Source: PKWO01 sp036384915
Lineage (GTDB): Bacteria > Pseudomonadota > Gammaproteobacteria > Burkholderiales > Burkholderiaceae_D
Assembly: GCA_036384915.1 (NCBI GenBank)
Contig: DASVLJ010000008.1
Coordinates: forward strand, 1 to 64,000
Length of the DNA: 64,000 bases
Reading direction: 5' to 3'
The translations under genes and the position numbers were made by a program. The notes under the pieces were generated by a model. The model was not told the DNA's origin. It ran no database searches and worked only from the letters and a program-made list of their open reading frames with translations. This document shows, piece by piece, positions 23,656 to 31,552 of the stretch (within the stretch, counting starts at the first letter, position 1; each line of letters opens with the position of its first letter).

Positions 23656-24891
23656 ATGACTCTCTCAGGCAAACTATGCGCCGCCTTGCTGGCGCTTTCA
23701 GTCGCCGGTTCGGCCTTGGCCGCCGCGACGCTGCACGACGTCGAAATCGCCGTCAAGACCAATCACGATTACGCCAAGGGCGAAAAGCTGATGCGCGACG
23801 TGGTCGCCGGCGACCCGAACAATGCGCGCTACCACTACATCTTTGCGCAAATCCTCGACAAGAACGGCAAGCACGACGAAGCCTTGCGCGAATTCAACCA
23901 GATGAAGCAGCTCGACCCGAGCTATTCGTTCGAGAAAGATCCCTCGCGCGTACAAGTGTTCGGCGACAAGCTGGCCAATGAGGGCGCCCGCGCCGCGCCG
24001 GCCCAAACCGCACCTGTGACGGCTGCACCGGCATACACGCCGCGCGCCGAAACCCATATTGCGCCTCCGACACCCGCGCCCGATGTGCCACATAAGTCCG
24101 GCCATACCATGCTATGGGTCGTACTGGGCTTGATCGCGCTCGGCATTGCCGGCTGGTTCCTGTTCCGCCGCATGGCGGCGAAAGACCAACTGGAAGACGA
24201 AGCGCGCGTCAAGGCGTTGCGCCAGGAACAGCTAAAGCAAGCCAATGCGCTGCTTGAGTCGGTCAAACCGCTGCGCCTCGACATGCGCATGGCCAGCCCG
24301 CCGAATACCGCCCTGCTGGCCGAACTCGACGATGCGGAAAAGTCGTTGATCGACTTGATCGAGCGCCTGTCCAAGACTCCCGTTCCGCAACGCGAAGTCG
24401 ATGCGCAATCGGATAAGCTGGCCAGCCTGCGCCGCCGTTTCGAAGGCAAGGCCGAGCCGGCGCCGCAGGCGGAACCGGAGCCGCTCAACAACAATAGCTC
24501 GCAATCGGTCTATCAGGGCGGTCAGCAAAACACCGGCTTCGGCATGCCGCAGCAAGTCAATGCCGGCATGAGCGCAGGCGCCAACACGGTATATCAGCCG
24601 GCGGGCTATCCGCAGCAATACCCGCCGCAAATGATGCCGCAGCCGATGTACGTCGAACAAGACAGCGGCCTCGGCACGGTGGGCGGCCTGATTGCGGGCG
24701 TGGCACTCGGCGAAATGATGGCCGGCGGCCACCGCCATGACCGTGAAATCATCCGCGAAGTGCATGAAGTACGCGAGGTGCCGGTCTATGAAGACCGTCC
24801 AAGCCGCGATGATTCGAGCGATATCGACTTCGGTGACGACAATTCGGGCAACAGCGGCGGCGACGTGGACTTCGGTTCCGACGACAATTAG
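23656..24891 (+). CDS. TPR-containing single-span membrane protein with acidic DxDFG tail
   Basis: The 411-residue protein has a cleavable-looking signal (MTLSGKLCAALLALSVAGSA), TPR-like helices at about 25-90 (YIFAQILDKNGKHDEALREF), a Pro/Ala linker, one membrane span near 150-170 (MLWVVLGLIALGIAGWFLF), a cytoplasmic helical part and a Gln/Pro/Tyr-rich low-complexity stretch. A glycine-rich hydrophobic patch (GTVGGLIAGVALGEMMAGG) precedes a tail carrying DIDFG (389-393) and DVDFG (403-407). It lies directly downstream of pspA and may be its membrane partner; that is inference from adjacency. Confidence 0.7.
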   Translation: MTLSGKLCAALLALSVAGSALAAATLHDVEIAVKTNHDYAKGEKLMRDVVAGDPNNARYHYIFAQILDKNGKHDEALREFNQMKQLDPSYSFEKDPSRVQVFGDKLANEGARAAPAQTAPVTAAPAYTPRAETHIAPPTPAPDVPHKSGHTMLWVVLGLIALGIAGWFLFRRMAAKDQLEDEARVKALRQEQLKQANALLESVKPLRLDMRMASPPNTALLAELDDAEKSLIDLIERLSKTPVPQREVDAQSDKLASLRRRFEGKAEPAPQAEPEPLNNNSSQSVYQGGQQNTGFGMPQQVNAGMSAGANTVYQPAGYPQQYPPQMMPQPMYVEQDSGLGTVGGLIAGVALGEMMAGGHRHDREIIREVHEVREVPVYEDRPSRDDSSDIDFGDDNSGNSGGDVDFGSDDN

Positions 24892-24940
24892 TTCGCCAGC
24901 GCTCGGCACCAAGCTGCCGGACTTATTTTTTAGCCGGAGA

Positions 24941-24970
24941 GAAAAGAAAAAGCGGCGCAAACGCGCCGCT
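24941..24970 (-). terminator. Terminator in the convergent gap
   Basis: AGCGGCGC-AAAC-GCGCCGCT (24951-24970) is a perfect 8-bp stem. Read on the minus strand it is followed by a T-rich run (24941-24950), so it mainly ends the J-domain transcript. The plus side has only TCCCCTTT. Confidence 0.8.
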
Positions 24971-24992
24971 TCCCCTTTGGCAGAGCTTGTTC

Positions 24993-25406
24993 TTAATTGC
25001 GGCTCTGTCCATCCCCCTGAGGCCCTTGGCTCAACATGGCTTGTTCGCCGCCCGCAGCCGGGCCGTTCCAAACCAGATGCTGCGTGCCGCGCAATAGATA
25101 CAGGCCGCCTGCCACGGCAAGCACGCCCAGCGTCGCCAACGCGGCGCGCCAAAGGTTGCCGCGATTGAACACGTGCTTTTTAGCTTGCAGGAAAATCTGG
25201 AGCTGCTGGTCGTAAATCTCCCGCTTTTGCGGCGAGCACAGCAGCAGGTAGGCTTCGCGGACGTTTTGCATGCGCCGCGTCTCCTGCCCGCTCCTGATGG
25301 CTTGCGGCCGGTCGAGATAGCGATCAAGTTGGCGCTTGTAGCCTTGTTCGATCTGCGCCTGGGTCGCTCCGGCTTCGACTTCAAGCAGATCATAGAGCGT
25401 CTTCAT
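24993..25406 (-). CDS. Degenerate J-domain protein with membrane span
   Basis: The 137 residues start TLYDLLEVEAGATQAQIEQGYKRQ and continue NVREAYLLLCSPQKREIYDQQ, the helix I/II and helix III/IV pattern of a DnaJ J-domain. The HPD tripeptide that activates Hsp70 is absent: the loop reads LDRYLDRPQ. A hydrophobic span at about 93-108 (LWRAALATLGVLAVAGG, residues following NRGN) then anchors it. It is probably a membrane J-like protein that cannot stimulate DnaK in the usual way. Confidence 0.75.
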   Translation of the reverse strand: MKTLYDLLEVEAGATQAQIEQGYKRQLDRYLDRPQAIRSGQETRRMQNVREAYLLLCSPQKREIYDQQLQIFLQAKKHVFNRGNLWRAALATLGVLAVAGGLYLLRGTQHLVWNGPAAGGEQAMLSQGPQGDGQSRN

Positions 25407-25552
25407 GTGTTTCTTGTCATCGGTTGTTCAAGATTGACTTTATAACCAATCGCGGCAATCCGAACAATCCCGTATTTATGGGATATTGCGCTTATTCGGG
25501 CCCCTCTCCCGCCGCGGTGCGATAATCAGGGTTTTATCCAGGCAGTGCATTC

Positions 25553-26017
25553 ATGCAATTCCATCACCTCGTTGAAATCAACGATCCCTTGAATCCCTTG
25601 ATCGATACCTTGACGCGCGCCCAGGTATGGCGCGGGCTCGTGCTGCGCGCCGAACAGCCGGGGTTGTTCATGCCGCACCTGGATGGCTGCGAATTATCCG
25701 AACGCAAGGCCGATTCGGTGACACGGATATTGCAATACGGGAAAATCAGCATTCGGGATACAGTGGTCTACTATCCCGGCCAGCGCGTGGAATACTGGGT
25801 GCCGCAGCAACCTGATATCGCGGCATCGAAATTGACGATGTCGATCGAAGAACCGTCGGAAGGCCATCTGCTGGTGCGCTTCGAATATGAAGACAGCGCC
25901 GAAGATGCCGCCGGCGTCGATGCCTTTTACAACGAATTCCGACAATCGGCTTACAAGGAAGCCGATATCGACACGATCAGCTTGATCCGCCAAATGGCCG
26001 CCGAGGGCAAGCTGTAG
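25553..26017 (+). CDS. DUF1857 (SRPBCC-fold) protein
   Basis: The 154-residue protein fits DUF1857: MQFHHLVEINDP start, LTRAQVWRGLVLRAEQPGLFMP, later FEYEDS and a C-terminal FRQSAYKEADIDTISLIRQM. The family has the START/SRPBCC ligand-binding fold; in fungi some members assist small-molecule biosynthesis, while the bacterial role is unknown. It is a monocistronic gene convergent with priA, with only 13 bp between stops. Confidence 0.8.
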   Translation: MQFHHLVEINDPLNPLIDTLTRAQVWRGLVLRAEQPGLFMPHLDGCELSERKADSVTRILQYGKISIRDTVVYYPGQRVEYWVPQQPDIAASKLTMSIEEPSEGHLLVRFEYEDSAEDAAGVDAFYNEFRQSAYKEADIDTISLIRQMAAEGKL

Positions 26018-26030
26018 TGTTTCACGTAGA

Positions 26031-28076
26031 CTAAATATCGGTCGGATCGACTTCCAGAGTCCATTTAATGCGCGACTTGCGCGCACGCAAATCCGCGATC
26101 CACTGCTTGAGGAAGACTTGCAAGGCGGGACGCGAAGCGGATTCCACCAGCAATTGCGCACGGTCCATGTTGGCCACGCGCGTGACGGTCATCGGGATGG
26201 GGTCGTTGATCGTGATGCCGCCGTGTTCCATGGCGCCGGCGGCTTCGGCCAAAAAGTCGAGCGCCTCCTGCAAGGTGCGCGCCTCGGCGCGCAAGATGGC
26301 TTGATACAGGAAAGGCGGCAAACCGGCTTGCTCGCGCTCTGCCAGCAAGCCGCGCGCAAAGCCGTCGAAGTCATGGCGCGCCACGGCGGCGTATAGCGGG
26401 TGATGCACATAGCGGCTCTGGATCAATACCTCGCTCACATTGCCGCCTTCCTTTTGCCCCGCACGGCCGGCACGCCCCGCCACCTGCATCAATTGGGCAA
26501 ACAGCCGTTCGCTGGCGCGATAGTCTTGCGAAAACAGGGCCGTGTCGGGATTCAGGATGCCGACCAGCGTGAGGTTGCGGAAATCGTGCCCCTTGGCCAC
26601 CATTTGCGTACCGATCAGGATATCGATCTCGCCGCGATGCACGGCATCGAACGCCGCTTCGGCGCTGCCTTTTCTGCGCGTCGAATCGGCATCGATGCGC
26701 AATACCCTTGCCTCGGGAAAATGGCGCTGCAAGCCTTCTTCGACACGCTGGGTACCGCGCCCAAGCGGCTGGATATCGACATTGCCGCAAGTGGGGCAGC
26801 CGCGCGGGATGATTTGTTCGAGACCGCAATGGTGGCAACGCAGCCGGCGGTCGAGCTTGTGCAGCACCAGATAAGCCGAGCAACGCGTGCAATTGCTGAT
26901 CCAGCCGCAGGCGTCGCACGCCACCACGGGCGCATAGCCACGCCGGTTGAGAAACAGCAGTGACTGCTCACCTCGGTCCAAACGCTTGCGTACGGCGGCA
27001 ATCAAGAGCGAGCTCAAGCCTTCCACGGGCTTGTCGCGTTCCAGGTCTATCATGCGCACGCCCGGCAACACGGCGTCGCGCACGGCGCGCTGCCTCATCA
27101 CCAGTTTCTTGTAACGGCCCGATTGCGCATGCTGCCAGCTTTCCAGCGACGGCGTGGCCGAACCCAGCACAATGGGGATGCCGAGCTGGTGCGCGCGCCA
27201 GACGGCAAGGTCGCGCGCCGAATAGCGCAAACCTTCCTGCTGCTTGTATGAAGGATCGTGCTCTTCATCGATCACGATCAGGCGCAAATGGGGCAACGAA
27301 GCCAGCACGGCCAGCCGCGTGCCGAGCACGATGCGCGCCCGGCCCAGGTGTGCAGCAAGCCAATTCACCATGCGCTCGCCTTCGGCCAAACCGCTATGCA
27401 ACGTGGCCACGGCGAGGCCGGGAAAGCGGCCGCGCACGTTCTCTTCCAGTTGCGGCGTGAGATTGATTTCCGGCACCAGGATCAAGACCTGGGCCTCGGG
27501 CTCACGCAGCAGGCAGCGCGCGATCGCCTGCAGATAGACTTCGGTCTTGCCGCTGCCGGTTACGCCATACAGCAGCATGGGCGCATAGCCCGAGGCGCCG
27601 GCGATGGCATCGACCGCTTGCGCCTGCTCGGCGTTCAAGCCGGCCGCACCGGCCACTTCCCAGGCGACCGGTCCACCGGCTTGCCTGGCCAGTTTCTTCA
27701 AGGCCTTGTCGAGCGCCAAGGTCTTTTCCGCGCGCAAATTCTTGGGCAGGCCGGGCAGCGCCACCTCGCCCAGCGGACGCTGATAGTAGTCGGCGGCGAA
27801 GCGGCACAACCCGATCCAGGTGCCCGATAGAGGAGCAAGCTGGTGCCGTACGGCAATCACATCGCGAATCTTGTCGCCTTCGAGTTCGGTACTGTCGAGC
27901 ACCTCGACTATCAACCCGGTCACCTCGCGACGGCCGAAGGGCACTAATACCAGTTGACCGACGCGAGGCTCGGGCTGTGCCGCTTCCATCGTGCCGTTCC
28001 AACGGTAGTCAAGCGCAAAATCGAGCGGAGAGTCGACCGCGATGCGGAGTATTTTCTGCTGGTTCTTTGGTTCCAC
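26031..28076 (-). CDS. priA: Primosomal protein N' (PriA helicase)
   Basis: The 681 residues show an N-terminal DNA-binding part, Walker A GVTGSGKTEVYLQA, DEEH box (VIDEEHDPSYKQQEG), a zinc-binding set of cysteines (CDACGWISNCTRC, CHHCG, CPTCG) and motifs V/VI (GTQMVAKGHDF, QVAGRAGR). It restarts stalled replication forks 3' to 5'. The gene starts next to the 750-bp repeat and DnaA-box region described separately. Confidence 0.95.
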   Translation of the reverse strand: MEPKNQQKILRIAVDSPLDFALDYRWNGTMEAAQPEPRVGQLVLVPFGRREVTGLIVEVLDSTELEGDKIRDVIAVRHQLAPLSGTWIGLCRFAADYYQRPLGEVALPGLPKNLRAEKTLALDKALKKLARQAGGPVAWEVAGAAGLNAEQAQAVDAIAGASGYAPMLLYGVTGSGKTEVYLQAIARCLLREPEAQVLILVPEINLTPQLEENVRGRFPGLAVATLHSGLAEGERMVNWLAAHLGRARIVLGTRLAVLASLPHLRLIVIDEEHDPSYKQQEGLRYSARDLAVWRAHQLGIPIVLGSATPSLESWQHAQSGRYKKLVMRQRAVRDAVLPGVRMIDLERDKPVEGLSSLLIAAVRKRLDRGEQSLLFLNRRGYAPVVACDACGWISNCTRCSAYLVLHKLDRRLRCHHCGLEQIIPRGCPTCGNVDIQPLGRGTQRVEEGLQRHFPEARVLRIDADSTRRKGSAEAAFDAVHRGEIDILIGTQMVAKGHDFRNLTLVGILNPDTALFSQDYRASERLFAQLMQVAGRAGRAGQKEGGNVSEVLIQSRYVHHPLYAAVARHDFDGFARGLLAEREQAGLPPFLYQAILRAEARTLQEALDFLAEAAGAMEHGGITINDPIPMTVTRVANMDRAQLLVESASRPALQVFLKQWIADLRARKSRIKWTLEVDPTDI

Positions 28077-28104
28077 GAAGTTAAAGTAACACTTGAGGAA
28101 TTGA

Positions 28105-28195
28105 GCTAAGCTGCGGTTTCATAAGTCATTTTTATTCTATCCACAAAGCCGGTGGATAACTTTGTGCATAAGCCCCCCTTGACAGGCCTGAAGCC
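28105..28195 (+). repeat. Direct repeat copy A upstream of priA
   Basis: Shared order with copy B: GCTAA, GCGGTTTC-TAA, a T-rich tract, CTATCCACAAAG, GTGGA-AACTTTGTG, then CCCCTTGACAG. Copy A carries GGTGGATAA and TGTGCATAA boxes and is followed by a CCCC/GGGG hairpin near 28194-28210. Confidence 0.7.
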
Positions 28196-28549
28196 CCGTA
28201 TTTGCAGGGGTTCCCTTAGGTTGACCATTTGAAAAGCAAAAAATTATTCCTGTTAAATCAAAGACTTAAAATTTACCAAAAATCATCATCGAAAAAATGT
28301 GTTAAATATTTCTGCTGCTCTGCAACACTGTGCTTTTGTGCATAAGTCCGGTTGGATCGAAGAAAATAACTTGCATCCAGGCATAATTCCTGACCAATTT
28401 TACTTGCTTCCAAGCAGCAAAAATCCCGTCGTTTTGAAACCCGGAAGCAATATCAGCTTGTAACCGGCTTGCCCAAAACCGACTGAAGAATGCCTCTTTT
28501 TCAGTTCTCGCGCCGCAGCATGCACTTCAGGTTTTACATGAAGAAATGC

Positions 28550-28640
28550 GCTAAAGAGCGGTTTCGTAAACGCTTTTTCATCTATCCACAAAGTCTGTGG
28601 AAAACTTTGTGGAAAACCACCCCTTGACAGCCCGAGACGC
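28550..28640 (+). repeat. Direct repeat copy B upstream of priA
   Basis: Imperfect copy of 28105-28195, about 445 bp downstream. It carries CTATCCACA at 28582 and two TGTGGAAAA boxes, ends with ACCCCTTGACAG and is followed by a short GCCA/TGGC hairpin. Confidence 0.7.
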
Positions 28641-28829
28641 CAGCATTGGCGCGGGTTTCAACAGATTGATGAAACGTGGAGCAATTTTTTTGTCTTTTAA
28701 AATCAAACGTTTACGAAAACTACTTCGCTAGAAGAAAAATTGCCGGAAAAATTTTTTCGCCTCAGCCGGGCTTGTCCTTATTGTGCATAAGATGCACTTC
28801 GCAACAAACCAAAGTGCGACGGACGCACC

Positions 28830-29912
28830 CTAAACCCCGGTATGAAGTGGTCTGCTCAGCTCATGCACGGCATCGACCAGCACCGCAACCGCCTCCGGGT
28901 CCGTATGCTGCGAAATACCGTGCCCTAGATTGAATACGTGGCCGGAATCGGCTTGGTGCCTGCCAAAGGATTGCAAGAGTCGGCCGACTTCGGCGCGAAT
29001 CTGCTCGTGGCCGGCGAACAGCACAACGGGATCGAGATTGCCTTGCAAGGCGACCTTGTAGCCCACCTTGGCACGCGCTTCGCCCAGATTGACCGTCCAG
29101 TCCAGCCCCACCGCATCGGCGCCGATGTCGGCGATCTGTTCGAGCCACAAGCCCCCGCCCTTGGTAAAGACGATGCAGGGGATATCCACGCCCTCGTGCT
29201 GGTGCTTGAGTTTCCTGACCACTTCGCGCATATAGGCAAGTGAAAACTCCTGGTAGGCGCCGTCGGCCAGCGCTCCGCCCCAGGAATCGAAAATCATGAC
29301 CGCCTGGGCCCCGGCTTCGATCTGGGTATTGAGGTAATCCGCCACGGCCTGCGCATTAGTGCGCAAGATATGGTGCATCAGGTCGGGACGGCTGTAGAGC
29401 ATGGACTTGACTGTGCGATAGTCGTCCGAGCCGCTGCCTTCGACCATGTAGCAAGCCAGCGTCCAGGGACTACCGGAAAAACCGATCAGCGGCACGCGGC
29501 CATTCAGCGCGCCGCGGATCTGGGTCACGGCGTCGAAGACGTACTGCAGTTCCCCCATGTCGGGCGCGCGCAGGGCTTTCACCGCGGCCTCATCGCGCAG
29601 CGGCCGCTCGAACTTCGGCCCCTCGCCCTCGGTGAAGTACAAGCCGAGGCCCATGGCGTCGGGCACCGTCAGGATGTCGGAAAACAGGATGGCGGCATCG
29701 AGCGGGTAGCGGTCGATCGGCTGCAACGTCACCTCGGTGGCGAAATCGGGGTTCTTGGCCAAGCCGAGGAAGGAGCCGGCCTTTTTGCGCGTGGCGCGGT
29801 ATTCAGGCAGATAGCGCCCGGCCTGGCGCATCAGCCAGATCGGCGTGTAATCGACCGGTTGGCGGCGCAGTGCGCGCAGGAAGGTGTCGTTTTGCAGCGG
29901 CGGAAAAGACAT
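28830..29912 (-). CDS. hemE: Uroporphyrinogen decarboxylase
   Basis: The 360-residue enzyme begins MSFPPLQNDTFLRALRRQ and contains the conserved PIWLMRQAGRYLPEYR (substrate-binding arginines), LFSDILTVPDAMG, GFSGSPWTLACYMVEG and the late FNLGHGI. It decarboxylates uroporphyrinogen III to coproporphyrinogen III in haem synthesis. ATG 29912 matches family length; an upstream extension was rejected. It is divergent from glpD with 62 bp between starts. Confidence 0.95.
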   Translation of the reverse strand: MSFPPLQNDTFLRALRRQPVDYTPIWLMRQAGRYLPEYRATRKKAGSFLGLAKNPDFATEVTLQPIDRYPLDAAILFSDILTVPDAMGLGLYFTEGEGPKFERPLRDEAAVKALRAPDMGELQYVFDAVTQIRGALNGRVPLIGFSGSPWTLACYMVEGSGSDDYRTVKSMLYSRPDLMHHILRTNAQAVADYLNTQIEAGAQAVMIFDSWGGALADGAYQEFSLAYMREVVRKLKHQHEGVDIPCIVFTKGGGLWLEQIADIGADAVGLDWTVNLGEARAKVGYKVALQGNLDPVVLFAGHEQIRAEVGRLLQSFGRHQADSGHVFNLGHGISQHTDPEAVAVLVDAVHELSRPLHTGV

Positions 29913-29974
29913 GGGATGCTCGCAGGCTAAGGTCCAGGCGCCATTATCCCATGACCATCTGGTAGGATGGGCCA

Positions 29975-31537
29975 ATGGAGCAAAAGGAGCCAAAAGATCA
30001 ACCAGCAGATCAGCGTACGTGCGACGTGCTGGTCGTCGGCGGCGGCATCAACGGCGCCGGCATTGCACGCGACGCGGCCGGGCGCGGCCTTTCCGTCATC
30101 CTGTGCGAAAAGGACGATCTTGCCTCCCACACCTCGTCGGCCTCGACCAAGCTGATCCACGGCGGACTGCGCTATCTCGAATATTACGAATTCCGCCTGG
30201 TGCGCAAGGCCCTGATCGAGCGCGAAGTGCTGTTGCGCAGCGCGCCGCACATCATGCGTCCCCTGCGCTTCGTCATGCCGCATGAAGACGGCTTGCGCCC
30301 GGCCTGGATGATCAGGGCCGGCATGCTGCTCTACGATCTGCTGGCCAAACGCGAGCTGCTACCCAGCTCACGCGGCGCCAATCTGAAAAAGCATGCCGCA
30401 GGCAAACCGCTGGCCGAGCGCTTCAGGCGCGGCTTCATCTATTCCGACGGCTGGGTCGACGATGCGCGCCTGGTGGTATTGAACGCCATCGGGGCGCGGG
30501 AAAAAGGTGCGCAGATCCTGACGCGCACGGCCTGCCTCTCGCTCGAACAGCAGGGCAAGCATTGGCTGGCACGATTGAAAGATCGATCAGGCCGGCAGTT
30601 CGAAGTCAAGGCCCGGGCGGTAGTCAATGCCAGCGGCCCCTGGGCGGTCAAATTTCTGCAGCACGCGGCGCACCACCCGGCTGACCGCAACCTGCGCCTG
30701 ATCAAGGGCAGCCACATCGTCGTCAAGAAGCTGTTCGAGCACCAGCATGCCTACATTTTCCAACACCCCGACGGCCGTATCGTGTTTGCGATTCCCTATG
30801 AACGCGATTTCACGCTGATCGGCACGACCGATATCGACTACCACGGCGACTTGGACCAGGTCGCGATCGATGAAAAGGAGGTTGGCTACCTGTGCGAACT
30901 GGTGAGCCGCTATTTCCGCCAGCCGGTCAAACCGGCCGACGTGGTGTGGACCTATTCCGGCGTGCGCCCGCTGGTGGAAGATGCCTCGGCCAGCGCCTCG
31001 GCCGTCACACGCGACTATCGCTTCGAACTCGACCGGGACGGCGCACCCATGCTGACCGTCTTCGGCGGCAAGATCACCACTTTTCGCAAGCTGGCGGAAG
31101 AAGCGCTCGACTTGCTGGCGCCGCTGCTCGGCAACACGCAAGGCGCCTGGACGGCGAACGCCTGCCTGCCCGGCGGCGATATCTATGGCCCGAAACCGCA
31201 AAACCGCTCGGTGCGCGAATTCGAACGCTTCATCGCAAGCATGCAGCGGCGCTATGCCTGGTTGCCCTCCGACGTGGTGAAGCGCTACGCCCACGCCTAT
31301 GGCAGCCGCATTCATGTACTGCTCGATGGGCGCGGTGCAATCGGGGACATGGGTGAAGAAGTTGCGCCCGGCTTGTATGGTGCCGAACTGGAGTATCTCG
31401 TGCTTCACGAATGGGCGCGCGATGCGGCCGATATCCTGTGGCGCCGCACAAAACTGGGCCTGCACCTTCCAGCCGATACCGCGCAGCGGGTGGCACATTG
31501 GCTGGCGCGCCATCCGCTGCGCGCCGCCGACGAATAA
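29975..31537 (+). CDS. glpD: Aerobic glycerol-3-phosphate dehydrogenase
   Basis: The 520 residues have the FAD motif VLVVGGGINGAGIARDAAGRG (seen in parts), family signature STKLIHGGLRYLEYYEF and IGTTDIDYHGDLDQV. It oxidises glycerol-3-phosphate to dihydroxyacetone phosphate at the inner membrane, passing electrons to quinone. No glpF/glpK is adjacent. The PLP decarboxylase follows 15 bp later, suggesting co-transcription. Confidence 0.94.
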   Translation: MEQKEPKDQPADQRTCDVLVVGGGINGAGIARDAAGRGLSVILCEKDDLASHTSSASTKLIHGGLRYLEYYEFRLVRKALIEREVLLRSAPHIMRPLRFVMPHEDGLRPAWMIRAGMLLYDLLAKRELLPSSRGANLKKHAAGKPLAERFRRGFIYSDGWVDDARLVVLNAIGAREKGAQILTRTACLSLEQQGKHWLARLKDRSGRQFEVKARAVVNASGPWAVKFLQHAAHHPADRNLRLIKGSHIVVKKLFEHQHAYIFQHPDGRIVFAIPYERDFTLIGTTDIDYHGDLDQVAIDEKEVGYLCELVSRYFRQPVKPADVVWTYSGVRPLVEDASASASAVTRDYRFELDRDGAPMLTVFGGKITTFRKLAEEALDLLAPLLGNTQGAWTANACLPGGDIYGPKPQNRSVREFERFIASMQRRYAWLPSDVVKRYAHAYGSRIHVLLDGRGAIGDMGEEVAPGLYGAELEYLVLHEWARDAADILWRRTKLGLHLPADTAQRVAHWLARHPLRAADE

Positions 31538-31552
31538 GAAAGGAATCGCGAC

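Larger units (their letters stand above)
28077..28829. other. Long A+T-rich non-coding region with DnaA-box-like cluster
   Basis: No convincing gene is present in 753 bases. Eight 9-mers lie within one mismatch of TTATCCACA or its complement: 28137, 28151, 28163, 28337, 28582, 28596, 28608 and 28782 (start positions). TGTGCATAA occurs three times, CTATCCACA twice and TGTGGAAAA twice. Tracts around 28220-28310 and 28680-28760 are strongly A+T rich. The composition suggests a replication-associated or DnaA-binding region; function is not shown by the sequence alone. Confidence 0.5.

Noticed and set aside
26018..26033. Possible third parS site (TGTTTCACGTAGACTA)
   Set aside because: Only the left half matches; four of 16 positions differ, including most of the right arm, so ParB binding is unlikely.
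28400..28591. 63-codon frame in the hemE-priA gap
   Set aside because: Low-complexity sequence, no ribosome-binding site, overlaps direct repeat B; not taken as a gene.
28077..28829. Firm call of chromosomal oriC at this place
   Set aside because: dnaA is not in the window and most boxes have one mismatch; reported only as a candidate DnaA-binding region.
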